From: Dactylis glomerata
Taxonomy: Eukaryota > Streptophyta > Magnoliopsida > Poales > Poaceae
Direction: 5' to 3'
Length of the DNA stretch: 64,000 nt
Assembly: GCA_007115705.1 (NCBI GenBank)
Contig: QXEO01000240.1
Span: forward strand, 1,089,290-1,153,289
Part shown: piece by piece, positions 1 through 11,546 of the stretch
Position numbering within the stretch: the stretch's first letter is position 1
Layout: each line of letters begins with the position of its first letter
Made by a program: the position numbers and the translations under genes
The notes under the pieces: model-generated
The model's database searches: none
Told to the model about the DNA's origin: nothing
What the model saw: the letters and a program-made list of their open reading frames with translations, nothing else

Positions 1-712
1 GATTTGGTTGCGGTGATCATCTGGCTGATGACCTGGCCGTTGGGTGCTGCCATGGTAGTAGCGCAGGTGGTCATGGACCTGGCCGGCAGTTGCGGTGGCC
101 TCTAACAATGGTAAACTCTCCAGATCTGTAGTGGAGGGCCATGGTGGATGTGGGTCAAAACCCAACTCCGATACGAATCAGAGCTGGCAACGACGGTGTC
201 TTGAGACGCCGTCCAATCTTGGAGGTGTCGTCGTGCAGCACCGGTGCCTCTTCCACCCTCACGGCCGTGGTTCTCCGGGTGAAAACCCCAGATCGGGCAA
301 AGACGGCGTCCCTTGGCGTCATCCCCTCCTTGGAGGCATCGTCGTCAAGATCTTGACTGGCAACAGAGGCTGGCCTGAGGTGATGTCAAGCTTGCTTGGG
401 CCTGGCCTGTCGTTGCAGCTTCGGGGAAGTGGGAGCTCGTCATAGAACGAGTGGCATTGGTCAAGGCAGTTGTCGTCGTTCTCTTGGTGCTTGGAAAGAC
501 CCCTGTCTGCCTACCTTCCCTTGCATAAATATCTGGCTTCACTGTCCGGCACTAGGGCTCTAGCAAAGGGTTGTTTTGCCGATGCGGCTTTTTGATCTGG
601 TGGTGCTTCGTGCCTAGGATCCTAGGTGGCTTATCAATAGTCAGGGTTTTGCAGGGTTTTCCTTGAATAAACCGCAGTTTGTATGGTTTTCTTCATAAAC
701 GGTGTTCCTAAC
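1..712. other. unassigned sequence replacing intron 9 of ANK-TPR copy 1
   Basis: Similarity to the matching intron of the second ANK-TPR copy runs down to about 713 and then stops. Below this the sequence is GC-rich in the first half, with runs resembling Triticeae repeat consensus (gggtgaaaaccccagat near 280). I see no terminal repeat, poly-A tail or credible reading frame that would identify it. It is probably part of an insertion whose other end lies left of the window, and the last two exons of copy 1 would lie beyond it. Confidence 0.4.
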
Positions 713-844
713 AAAAAGTTTGTACGAGCATCTAGAAAAAACATTAGATAGTGATGTAAGTCACTGCAATGGATACAAATGAAATGAGACAACGATAGTA
801 GGGGAACAGAAACAAACATCAGGAGCACATGAGCAATAGCGTAC

Positions 845-3800
845 CATGTTATAGAATTCTAATGCCGCCGTGTAATCCTGTTTGTGCAAAGCTTTGTTTC
901 CTTCTTCTTTTAACTTAGCTACTGACATGTTAGACAAAGGGAGATCCTGAAAATGTAAACAGAAATTAAACAGCCTCGAGATTACGGACTATTTTCATAT
1001 TTAAACGTGTCATGACTTCATTTATTTGCTACGATTGCATGTTAGCGTAAACAGGCAGAAATTCAGGCACCATGTTAGCCCCAAACCCCAGAAGGTCAGT
1101 TGCACGATTACCTTTGTCATACTCTGACAAGTCCCACAGGATCTCAATGTATACATTTTTACTTCCTTGTTTTTTCTTCATGAAACTTTTATGGTGCATC
1201 ACAATTTTAAATGAAACACCAAAAACAAGGAATATCATCTAATGTTAAAATGTATGTTTTATATAGTTCAAAAATGTCAAAATGAGAATTCATAAAAAAT
1301 GGAAGATCAGCGGTCTTCACATATGAGAGATGAATGTTAAGTTTCTAGCCTAAACAGTTACATTCAATATTTAACTTAAGAGCACGGCAAATAAGTAAAT
1401 ATATACTAATATGCAAATGATGATCTTTCTCATACCTCCAGCTTTGGCTCTGACTTTCCATAATTAATTATTCCATCAACGCTCCAATCATGTACAGCTG
1501 GAATACGAGAAGTAACTTCATACAGGATCTCAACATCTCTGCGTGTACCAAAGTATGCCGCAAGTTGTATTGGCAAGTGACCAAACTGTTAAAAAAAAGA
1601 CGAAGTTGAATCTCACCAATGTATTTGTAGGAGAAATAAATTAACAGAAATTCAGCCAGATGCAAAGTGTATAGACAAGAACATGCCCAATAATATTCCA
1701 TTATGTAGGTCATAGGACGAGTTTGTCCTTATCCATAAGGCAATGGTCCCCACCCTGTAGTAGTCTACGGTTAGTTCTAGTGCTAGGTTTGTGTTTGGCG
1801 TTACGCCAGTAGTTTGGACTTTGGAGTGCTTCGCCAGTGCTTGCAGGCCGAGTCCATCGACTTCTGATGGTAGCTCTCTTCTCCGTGGAGCTCCTATAGT
1901 GGGAGATGGAGGCAGAGGACTGTACCACCGGCATCTCCTTCAAAAATAAGGCCCTTGTTCGTGGCGGCAGCCTGGGTTAGCGCGGCAGCGACGGATGCCT
2001 TCTTCTTTGTTGACATGGTGCCAACAGGGAGAAGGAGCATGTTGATGCTGTTGTCGACAGTTCCAGGTGGTCGAGGGGAAGATCAGTGCTGTAAATCAGA
2101 GATCTCCACATGGTGCCCTTGGCTCGCCATGTAATCTTTGGCCAAAGAGGCAGCCTCTCCAGACATAATTGACGGCGTTCGTTCAACCTCCAGTTCAGAG
2201 GCCCTTCGTAGGATTCTAGTCGGTATTCATCGCGCTTACTACCCCAAGTGGTTTTGTCCTCGGTGGTGGCGAGAGAGGCCGGCGATGGAGTCCTTGTTCA
2301 GTAGTGGAGGAAAGGACTTGATTGGGTTTCCTGTCAGATGTTTAGGGTATCTTCTGTAAAATTTGAGGACTGCTTTGTATTTTCCTGTTTTACTGGTGTC
2401 CTCTGTAACTTGTACCCCCACTGACGTTAGTAATGAAGCAGCTTTGTTCAACAAAAAAAAAGGTAGTGCACATGTCCAAATAATCTAGTAAAATCTTTTT
2501 TGTCTTAAACTATTTGTTGTGTGCTACCTAGATGCAGAGGCCGGGAGATTAACTCATTCATTATCTAAAAAAGGCAACAAGTTCATAAGCAACTTTTCAT
2601 TAGTACTTTTTTATTACTAGTATTTCCATATCTAATCTATATGTCACTATTACTATCTGACATCACTGAATTTGCATTAGTGCACTTAACCTAAGTTAAC
2701 TAGTATTAGATATGACTGACAACATGACTTGTATCACCAAGTTCAAGGATGGACAATGCTTAGTTATCTAATGTAAAGAACCAACCATATTGTGATTATG
2801 CACACCGCTGAAACAGGGAACTTACTTCATTTCGAACATTGGGATCTGCACCAGCATCCAATAGGGGCTTGAGGACGTCAGTTAGGCCAAATCTTGCAGC
2901 AACTTGCAAGGGGGTCGCAGTAAGCACACCCTTCACATCCGCACCAGCCTAGCATATAACAGAATCATAGATGGTTCCTCTGAGTAATGCTATTTATCTG
3001 TCCATATCTTCGCTACACTAACATGCATTTTTGGCTTAACACATGAGATGGAGCCATACCTCTAGCAGTAGGTTCACACATTTCACTGAGTGACTATGGA
3101 TAGCAATCATGAGAGGTGAGTTGAAAATGTGTAGAATCTTGTTGACCTAAAAAGAGATGCAAGTAATTAGCTAACAGATTCATGAAAAATATCAGATACA
3201 TAAATAAAAAATACTAATACAATATTCGCAATAAGATGAAACCATGTCACAGGACAATGAACCTTAGTGAATGGAAGAAAAAGAGGTCAGTTGTGCAGCA
3301 TGCCAGCATTGCAAAAAAGAGATGATGAAAATGCACATCATCAACAATTCAACATGACAATATTTGGTACTGGTCCACTGGAGCACTCGGTGCATCACTA
3401 GTCTGTTCTTCACTATAAGTCCTTAAATCCATATGACAACCAACAACTTTTATGAGATAGAAAGATAACAACTAAGACTTATGCCTTGCTTGAATCGCCG
3501 ACGCTCCATATTTTGGGTCATCACATTTGAAAAAACAAGCCCAAGAAGAAATACATGGGTGACCTTGACAGTTGTGCTTGGGTACACCATACACCTGAAC
3601 TGGTTTATTAGAATCCAGGTGACGTGGGCTTTCGAAGTCTGATTCACTGAGGTGCGCTTATTTGCAACAAACTCTGTGTCTGCCTCCTCATCCCATGCAA
3701 GTTCCGCCTCTACTACTCAATATGTCCCCAAACCCCACCATTTGCACGACAGGTACCACCTTTCCTCCCCGTTCGTATTGATTCTTGCAACTGTTGCCCT

Positions 3801-6800
3801 CCTTGTTCAATAACTCCCTTGATACTCCTCAGCTCCACGGATCTTTGAACTGAATCTAACCATCTCCAACAATTCATCCGTTTAGCATGACCATAGCAAC
3901 ACCCACAAACAAGGAAAGCTTCTGCAAGTATATCTTGTTTCCAATGTGACAGGCCACCAAGTGCTGGTCATTCTTTTAAACTCTCGTTATCAGTTTGTAC
4001 ACTTATTCCTCAATTTTGTGATACAGTTAGTGGTAGTAAGTGTGGCTATTTGGGTGGGGTATTTTGGAGTTGATATGTCTGAAATATCAGATTCCTAAAT
4101 AAAATGCATACAATCTATCTTTATTACAGGTATATAAATGAAGTTATTCTTTTGTTACAAACTTTATTAAAAAATTTAGGTTTGGTTGCAAAAAGGGGAA
4201 AATATCAAAACAGGCCCTAAGAAATTACTGACCAATTAAGCAAGTTCTTGTCAGGGAAAGCAGTCCATATAGAGAAACTGTGTCGGAATACCATCGGTTT
4301 AGCAACTTCGATCTTGTAAATGATAATTAGTGGAAATACTAGCAGACAATGAAGGTGGAGACAGGAAACTTCAATGGAAATGATAATTAGTATTGGTCTA
4401 TCTACTGAAGGGGCTAGATGATAATCCTTTTCAACTATAGAAGGTGAAACTATGTGTACACGAGAAGCACATAATTCAAAGAAAGAGCCCACGATCTCTG
4501 CTTACTGCAGAACAGCATGTAAGGTGAAACTAGTTTTTCAGCATCTCGGTTGTGTATAAAAGTAAAATGGAGAGAGCAGAAGGACAGAGGTTATCAACAA
4601 ATACAGCTGCAAGAATACTATAAAGATACATATGATGGATCTTACATCTGCATGGTGATCCAACAAAATCTTCATGGCGCCGTCCTGCTTATGTTGAGCA
4701 GCAACATGCAACGGTGTTCCATGTTCAGTACAAAATGGATCGACGTAAGCGCCTCTAGAGAGCAAGAGTTCTACTGCCTTACAGTTCCCTGAATCAGACG
4801 TTTGGGAAGTAAATATAATCGACTCGCAAAAAAAAGTAGATAAAACCATTATTTTATTAGTCTCATATGCTCTACTTTAGTTCTTTTGACTCGTATCAAC
4901 TGAGTTGTGACACAAACCAATTCTACAAAGCCATAGATCACTATGTGTGCACTGCGCACAAAATGGACCATGTCCTATGCCAAAGAAAATGCAGTATATA
5001 TTTTGTATTTTCTACTCTAATAGCACAAGTACAGAAATCTATACATATATTAAAGTTGCAAGAGATAGAGACCTCTCAGTGCCCCACGTCATAGCACACT
5101 GTTCGCATGAACAGTAACCGGTGTATGAACAGTGCTTAGTAGTGTTTGAACCATTCGATTTAAATCCAGCGGTAAAACAATACCGATGACCAATTCGGTA
5201 TAACGCCCAATGCAGTAATTTTGGTCGTTAATTTTTTATAGTATTTTCTCGATACATTGCAAACTATGCATGATACTGTATTCTTACCGGTAATTTTCTA
5301 ACCTTTTTTTTGGTATAACTCTTTAGCTTAAGCAGTAATTTCTGGCGGTAATTACTTAACCGTGCTTCTTAAAAGATGATGCGCAATTCTCTGACTGTAT
5401 TTTCACAAAACAGTTTTTTTTTTACATTTCATCGTTGGTTCTTTTTAAAAGTAATTTTGTGGTATAATCTAACGTTGATTCTTTTTTAAAGTAGTTTCGT
5501 GGTATAATCTAAACAAGAATTTCACAGTACAACATGAATAGTGTACGCTATGGTAATTTTCCACCTGATTTTATAGCAGTATTTTCTCGAGATAGACTCA
5601 AGCAGTATTTTCCGCCTGATTTTATAGCAGTATTTTCTCAAGACAGGCTCAAGCAGTACTTTCCCAATAATAATTAATCGGTGTATGAACAGTACTTAGT
5701 AGTGTTTGAACCATTCGATTTAATTCCAGAGGTAAAAACAATACCGATGACCAATTTGGTATAACGCCCAATGTAGTAATTTTGGTCGTTAATTTTTTAT
5801 AATATTTTCTCGATACATCGCAAACTATGCATGATACAGTATTCTTACCGGTAATTTTCTAACCTTTTTTTGGTATAACTCTTTAGCTTAAGCAGTAATT
5901 TCTGGCGGTAATTACTTAACCGTGCTTCTTAAAAGATGATGCGCAATTCTCTGACTGTATTTTCACAAAATAGTTTTTTTTTTGACATTTCATCGTTGGT
6001 TCTTTTTAAAAATAATTTTGTGGTATAATCTAACGTTGATTCTTTTTTAAAGTAGTTTCGTGGTATAATCTAAACAAGAATTTCACAGTACAACATGAAT
6101 AGTGTACGCTATGGTAATTTTCTACCTGATTTTATAGTAGTATTTTCTCGAGATAGACTCAACCAGTATTTTCCGCCTGATTTTATAGCAGTATTTTCTC
6201 AAGACAGGCTCAAGCAGTACTTTCCCAATAATAATTGCTCAACTATATATCTTCAATGCTATACAATGTACCGATGGTTATGTCGCATCAGTATTCTTTT
6301 GACGGTGTGCTGTAATTCTATGATATAGATCATCCGTCAAGAGTACATCACCAATATTAATTACCTAACATTACTTCCTCAATGATAACTTTCCAACAAT
6401 ATTTCTTTCATTGTGAACGAACAGTAATCTCCATTGATAATTTTTAGATAACTATCTTCTTTTAAACTATCTTTGGGTTATATCCTACGATAACTTTGAT
6501 AAACAGAATACTCCACTATTCGTCGCCTCTTTTATTTGACAAAATGCCGCTACCTTCTTCTACTGATAGCCTCCCATAATTTTTAGGCAGTAATTTTCCG
6601 AAGTTAATTTACAACAGTGGGCATGCTCTATATTCATGGCCTCTTTTTTCCGCAGAAAATAGTAATGTCTTTTTCTATGTTAGGTTCAGAAAGTATACTT
6701 ACTCCGCCATCTGAATAGATGCCTCCTTCTATTGTATCTTTAAAATATATATTTACTGTTACCATATTCTCTTTTATTCAGCAGACATACTACTGCCTTT

Positions 6801-8992
6801 TACTATGGTGAGTTCAGAAATTACTCTTTGGAGCCTCTTTTATAGTGAAAAATACTACTACTTTTATCCAATGAAAAATATATATTTTTGTATAACTCTT
6901 CAGCTTATGCAGTAATTTCTGATGGTAATTACTTAACCATGCTTCTCAAAAGATGATGCGCAATTCTCCGACTGTATTTTCACAAAACATTTTTTTTTTG
7001 ACATTTCATCATTGGTTTTTTTTAAAGTAGTTTTGTGGTATAATCTAAACAAGAATTTTGTAGTACAACATGAACAGTATTTCCCACCTGATTTTATAGC
7101 AGTATTTTCTCGAGACAGGCTCAAGCAGTACTTTCTCAATAATAATTGCTCAACAATAATTTTTCAATGCTGCACAATCTACCTACGGTTATGTGGCACC
7201 ACTATTCTTTTGACGATGTGGAAACTGTAATTCTATGATATAGAACATCCGCCAAAAGTACATAACCAATATTAATTACCTAACTTTAATTTCTCAACGG
7301 TAACTTCCCGACAATATTTCTTTCATTGTGCATGAAAAGTAATCTTCATCGATAATTTTCAGATAACTACCTTCTTCTACACTAGCTTGGGGTTATATCC
7401 TATGGTAACTTCGATAAACAAAATACTCCACTATTTATCGCCTCTTTTATTTGATAAAATGCCGCTACCTTCTTCTACTGATAGCCTCCCATAATTTTTA
7501 GACAGTAATTTCCTAAAGTTAATTTACAACAGTTATTTCTTGGTAAAAATTCACAATCGTCCTGTGGGCATGCTCTATATTCATGGCCTCTTTTTTCCGC
7601 GGAAAATAGTAATGTCTTCTTCTACGTTAGCTTCAGAAAGTATACTTACTCCGCCATCTGAATAGATGCCTCCTTCTACTGTATCTTGAAAAAAAAAATT
7701 ACTCTTATCATATTCTCTTTTATTCGGCAAACATATTACTGTCTTTTACTATGGAGACTTTAGAAAAATTACTCTTACATTTGGGGCCTCTTTTACGGTG
7801 AAAAATACTACTACTTTATCCTACAAAAATATACTTTCTCCACCATCCACCGCTTCTTTTAACCGAAAAAAGGTTATTGACCAGTCTACGACTTTGAAAA
7901 AAACTTAGTCCACCGCATGTCGCCTTTTAAGCCGGCGCGTGCTATCATACAATCCTCTCTTTTCACCACCGCCTCACGATCACGTCTTTTGTCTATACTT
8001 CCCTCTTTTTCATTGCATTATGTTTTGGCAAGCTTAAACAATTTATTAAAATATACTATATTATGGAACAGAAGTGAGTAGTACTTCTATAATATTTTAT
8101 CCAACAATTTAACAGCTAAAGGCGCGGCGTGGCGCCGGCCAAGCTTCCTAGTCTATCTCCATAATTGCAATCCCTTTTGTCTCTCTTCATCAACCCAATG
8201 GAGAACCAACAATATATAATTTTTTCACAAAGTTCATCACTTGAAGACATGGAATACTCGAAGACATGTTGATGAAAGTAATGGCGACAGAGTTACCTAT
8301 TTTGGTGGCCTCATGGAGAGGAGTAAACCCTGTTTGGTCGACATTATTTGGATTGGCACCGTGATCAAGCAGATACCTGACAATATCCACCTGCCCACGT
8401 TTTTTACAGCCAATTGCATAAACCAGAGGCGTTCTACCTGTCAAAGAACACGAAAAAAAGGAAGCTTACGTATTTACATCGGAACAAACAAATGAAGTCG
8501 TCTATGCATATATCAACGGTAGAGTGTTAACAGAAACTGAGAGAGCGGACACACCACATATATCGACGGCATCCACATCGACCTGGATATCCTCGACTAG
8601 GAACTCGCACACTTCCGCATTCTTGCCCGCGGCGGCGAGGTGCAGCGCCCCGGCGCCGTGATCTTTAACGGCTTCCACCGCCTCCGCGAGGCGGCCGCGA
8701 CCTCCATCGAGCTGTCTCGCCATCCCTGCACGTACCGTACGGATAGATCGGCTCCCCCAAATCAAATAAAAAATTAGGGCCGGCGCAAACCACGGCAGGA
8801 AGGAGGAGAGGTGGGGTAGGGGCAGAAGCGTACGCTCGAGGACGGCGAGGTCACCCGCGGCTGCCGCGCCGAGGAGCCGCAGCTGCGGCGTCCCGTCAGC
8901 TGCAGGGAGTTACGGTTAGGGTTTGGGGCGGCGGAGGGAGAGCGGGAGGAGAGGCGCTTACCGTAGGCGAAGTCGTGGCTCGGGCGCGCCAT
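845..8992 (-). CDS. ankyrin-repeat and TPR protein, copy 1 (3' end outside window)
   Basis: Nine exons can be placed by GT-AG sites and by comparison with the second copy: 8962-8992, 8834-8899, 8555-8725, 8297-8437, 4646-4788, 3060-3146, 2826-2948, 1436-1585 and 845-946. They sum to 1,014 nt (338 codons) without a stop, and all phases agree. The start at 8992 gives MARPSHDFAYADGTPQ. About seven ankyrin units follow (for example GRTPLVYAI, TGFTPLHEA, HGTPLHVAA, TATPLQVAA, GHLPIQLAA). Exon 9 opens a TPR (SVAKLKEEGNKALHKQDYTA) that keeps the K and N positions of the carboxylate clamp seen in HSP70/HSP90-binding TPRs. Ankyrin and TPR arrays bind proteins, so a scaffold or co-chaperone role is inferred, not shown. 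Exons 10 and 11, present in copy 2, are missing here. Intron 4 holds a Helitron and intron 7 a truncated retroelement, but no visible exon or splice site is broken. Confidence 0.85.
1739..2463 (+). mobile_element. 5'-truncated non-LTR-like insertion with poly-A tail in intron 7 of copy 1
   Basis: Copies 1 and 2 align across this intron up to tccata (about 1738) and again from agtgcacatg (about 2465). In copy 2 the flanks lie a few bases apart, so about 725 bp was inserted in copy 1. The insert ends in a run of nine A (2453-2461), which marks its plus orientation and a target-primed origin. No reverse transcriptase frame is left, so it is the 3' part of a LINE or a similar retrotransposed transcript. 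A target duplication is not convincing; only aagg is shared at the ends. Confidence 0.65.
5119..6238. repeat. two tandem 560-bp units inside the Helitron
   Basis: The unit starting cggtgtatgaacag at 5119 recurs at 5679, an offset of 560 bp, and both end in ttcccaataataatt. Differences are scattered and few, such as aaatccagcgg against aattccagagg. This is a true tandem duplication of non-coding, AT-rich sequence. Confidence 0.85.
5868..7822. repeat. larger direct repeat of about 0.95 kb inside the Helitron
   Basis: The stretch from about 5868 to 6875 (taactctttagcttaagcag onward) recurs in order from about 6890 to 7822, with more divergence and short indels. It overlaps the end of the second 560-bp unit, so the end of that unit is present three times (near 5590, 6150 and 7100). 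Confidence 0.75.
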
Positions 8993-9165
8993 GGCGGCGG
9001 AATGGGAGCGAGCTGGTCCTTGGTAGGGTTTGGCGGTTTGAAGCAGAGAAGCGGGGAGGGTTTCGTCGGAGTGAGGAGGGAGATGGGCAGTGGCAGTGGG
9101 AGACAGCTGTACTGTGTACTAGGCGGGAAGAGGAGGCGCCGAAGTCGGAAGACTGTCTCTGAACG
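8993..9165 (-). promoter_or_regulatory. GC-rich 5' flank of ANK-TPR copy 1
   Basis: This stretch just upstream of the start codon is G-rich on the plus strand and aligns with 22047-22190 upstream of copy 2 (shared ggcggaatgggagcgag and gccgaagtcgg). The duplication therefore included at least the 5' UTR and proximal promoter. No convincing TATA box is visible. Confidence 0.5.
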
Positions 9166-9938
9166 GAATTTTGCAGCCGTGACCAAAATTGCTACTCCCG
9201 ATCCAAGAACAAGAAAATCATTTATCGTTCATTTTTCAGATTGCAGCCGTGACCAAACTTGGTAGAGAAATATAAAAGTTGCTTTGCAGGGAACTAAATT
9301 TGAACATACGATGAACCATTAAAAAAATAAACATCAATAGAATTTTCGAACTGTTGAGGACAAAAATTTCCGGGACACCTAGGTCGTTTAGATCTTCCAT
9401 AAATACTACTTCCTCCGCTCTAAAATAAGTGTCTCTGTCGAGAGGTACTTGGCGTCTACGAGCTCCTCTCCTCTCGCCTCTGCCTCCTCTCCTGCTTTTC
9501 CTTGCGACGAGTTTTCTCCGTCGCCTTGGTGTTGCGTGTTCCCTCCCGTACCCAATCATGCTCCTCGCTGAGGCGCTCGGCTCGCCCAATCTTTTAGTTT
9601 GAGGGAAAAGCAATAGCTAAAACTATGGGAGATGAAATGGTTAGCATGATGTCTCAGTAGCCGGTACAAAAAAGGCTGGCACGAACTCGATGTCGTGAGT
9701 CCTGCGAACCACCTCGAAATGGTGGTGGCCACCCGATGCGCTGGAGGGGCCTAGCTCGAGCTCGGTGGCTCGGCCCCAAAGGGTGCTCTGATGCAGAGCT
9801 CATCGTTAGGGTCACTCCAACATCCCTAGAGCTCCGCACATGAGCCATGAACGAGGGACGTTGTTGGAATGATGGAGACGACGCTGAGGACATGGTTGGT
9901 ACGGCGGAGGAGGCAGGAGATGACAATGGTGGTTCAAG

Positions 9939-9957
9939 CCCCCCCCCCCCCCCCCCC
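9939..9957. repeat. poly-C tract (19 C)
   Basis: An uninterrupted run of C in the intergenic region. It is a homopolymer likely to vary in length or be miscounted in assembly. Confidence 0.9.
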
Positions 9958-10919
9958 TACTACAAATTTATGGCAGGCACATCTCCTAGAGCCCTCCTTG
10001 ACCTTCTGCCGCCGACGTCTTGCACAGACTTGTCAGTTTTTTCAAGGACACAACCTTGGAAGGTGTATCGTTTGTCATAGAAGAAGAGGCCAAAACGGTC
10101 GGTACAACGCCAATTAAGGCAATAAGATACAACCCGATGCTACAATACAACCCACACTAGCCGATTGAACAACAAGGACTCGTGTTGTACCGCCACGAGG
10201 AGGCGATACACTGAGCTTTAAGGCCATGTCACAACCAAAGAAGGGAACTCTAGGAGACCAACTCATACTCCAAGATGGCACAAGCCAAGGCACCGCCCGC
10301 CCATAAGTGCCTAACGGTCGGCGGGTGAATGGCAAGACCAAACCAAAGCGAAGGAAGTTTCAACCAAAAAGTGTCGGTGATGGTGTACATAACGCCCTGG
10401 AAGCCCTCTTTGTGAGTGATGCCAATGCCAGCTCTTTGTGATGCACCGAGGACTCCACGAACAATCTAGGTGATGTCTCGAAGGAGGTAACGACATAACA
10501 ACCACATCGTTGCCCGACTTGTTGACCGGATCTAGGCTTCCCCAGGTGTTCGAGGCGGAGAAGCGTGTGCATTGCCATGAAGATGCCTCCAAAGAGGTGA
10601 CGACACTCGCGAGTGTCCTCGTCGTCAGCTTCATGTAGGGATTTCACCCCGACCCTATCGTCGACCCCTGTGCCCATCAGCCACGCGCATCAAGGAGCCA
10701 CTTTTGGCTTCACCGCTGACGAGAGGCGAGCCAAATGTGTCGTCATCATATCAGGAATTGTTGACCATCGTCTCACCACGACCAGAGTCCAACTGGGGCC
10801 GTATGGTGAGGATCTAGCCCGCCACTGCCTGGCTAGCCGCCAACCCCGCCAAGGTGCACAGCGACTGATGTCGTTAGGCTCCACTGCATCAACCTGCAGC
10901 CACAAGACCTAAAGGCCCA

Positions 10920-10980
10920 CTAGGTGCTGATTGCAACTCTGTGCTTTTTATTAATAAAGTTGACAATTTCCCTAAAAAAA
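10920..10980 (+). mobile_element. 61-bp LINE 3' tail with target-site duplication
   Basis: The sequence gacctaaaggccca occurs at 10906-10919 and again at 10981-10994. Between the copies lies a 61-bp block containing ttattaataaag and tttccctaaaaaaa, a plant LINE-like 3' end with poly-A. A perfect 14-base duplication (up to 16 with ambiguous A) plus a poly-A tail is the signature of target-primed reverse transcription that stopped almost at once. Confidence 0.82.
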
Positions 10981-11546
10981 GACCTAAAGGCCCATGTAGG
11001 ATAGGAGCGAGTCCATAGCTCTAGGCCGCAGCCACACAGATGCCTCCACCATCACCGACGAGCCGCGCATGTTCACCGGGATCACGCGGCTTATCGCCAT
11101 CGTGTCGCTGCCGCTAGGGGAGAGCGCTACCTACGCACGCAGGACCTCAAGCAGCGGCATGGGAGGGAGGCGATGGGGAGGAGGGCTTGACGCCAGCGGC
11201 GCTAGGGTTTCCTCCCAGGTCGCTTCTCCGAAGCGACACGGGAGTCTGGACTCGTCAATTTTGTTCCACTCAACTCTAACGAATAGTTGGACAGCTGACT
11301 GATCATCCCCCGAAAAAAGCACACATAGATCTATTTGGGAGAAAATAGGATATGCAGACCGCGAAATCTATACCTTAGCGGAATCATCACCATGTCACCC
11401 TAGAGCACGGCGTCAACCACACGGTTAAAGATATATATTAAAAACAATTTCTGCTTTGTAGCACGACGCAGCCATTATGCACATAACAACAAAATGTTCA
11501 GGCTTTCAGGGTTGCAACCGCAAACACAAAAAGAACCTACAGTCCA

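Larger units (their letters stand above)
5038..8151 (+). mobile_element. non-autonomous Helitron in intron 4 of ANK-TPR copy 1
   Basis: The left end is TCTATACATATATTAAAG, a typical grass Helitron 5' start (TC). The right end is CTAG at 8148-8151. A GC-rich hairpin, GGCGC (8121-8125) pairing with GCGCC (8132-8136), lies 11 bases before it. The element sits between A (5037) and T (8152), the dinucleotide Helitrons target, and there is no target duplication. The matching intron of copy 2 (20225-20482) is 258 bp and lacks the element. No Rep/helicase frame is visible in the 3.1 kb, and no captured gene fragment is recognised. Its AT-rich interior is built from internal direct repeats. Confidence 0.88.
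9166..11546. other. intergenic region of degenerate repeats, no supported gene
   Basis: No reading frame here has a recognisable domain. A lone Stowaway-like end (ttcctccgctctaaaataag, near 9410) has no partner. A pure run of 19 C lies at 9939-9957. Several stretches (9650-10900, 11130-11330) look like decayed retroelement or CACTA interior because they are GC-rich, stop-laden and end in A-rich junctions (cccccgaaaaaagc near 11310). The only well-defined insertion is the 61-bp LINE tail listed separately. Confidence 0.5.

Noticed and set aside
1..620. Named LINE or CACTA family for the first 620 bp
   Set aside because: The look is familiar, but no terminus, tail or domain is visible, so a family name would be a guess.
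6095..7230. Repeated short frames reading LPDFIVVFSRDRL and similar
   Set aside because: They come from the Helitron internal repeat, are AT-rich and differ in frame between units; no coding conservation.
5119..7822. CRISPR-like or satellite array
   Set aside because: Only two or three long units with no spacer pattern; a plant nuclear transposon explains them.
9410..9440. Full Stowaway MITE
   Set aside because: Only one terminal repeat is found; no inverted partner or TA pair within several hundred bases.
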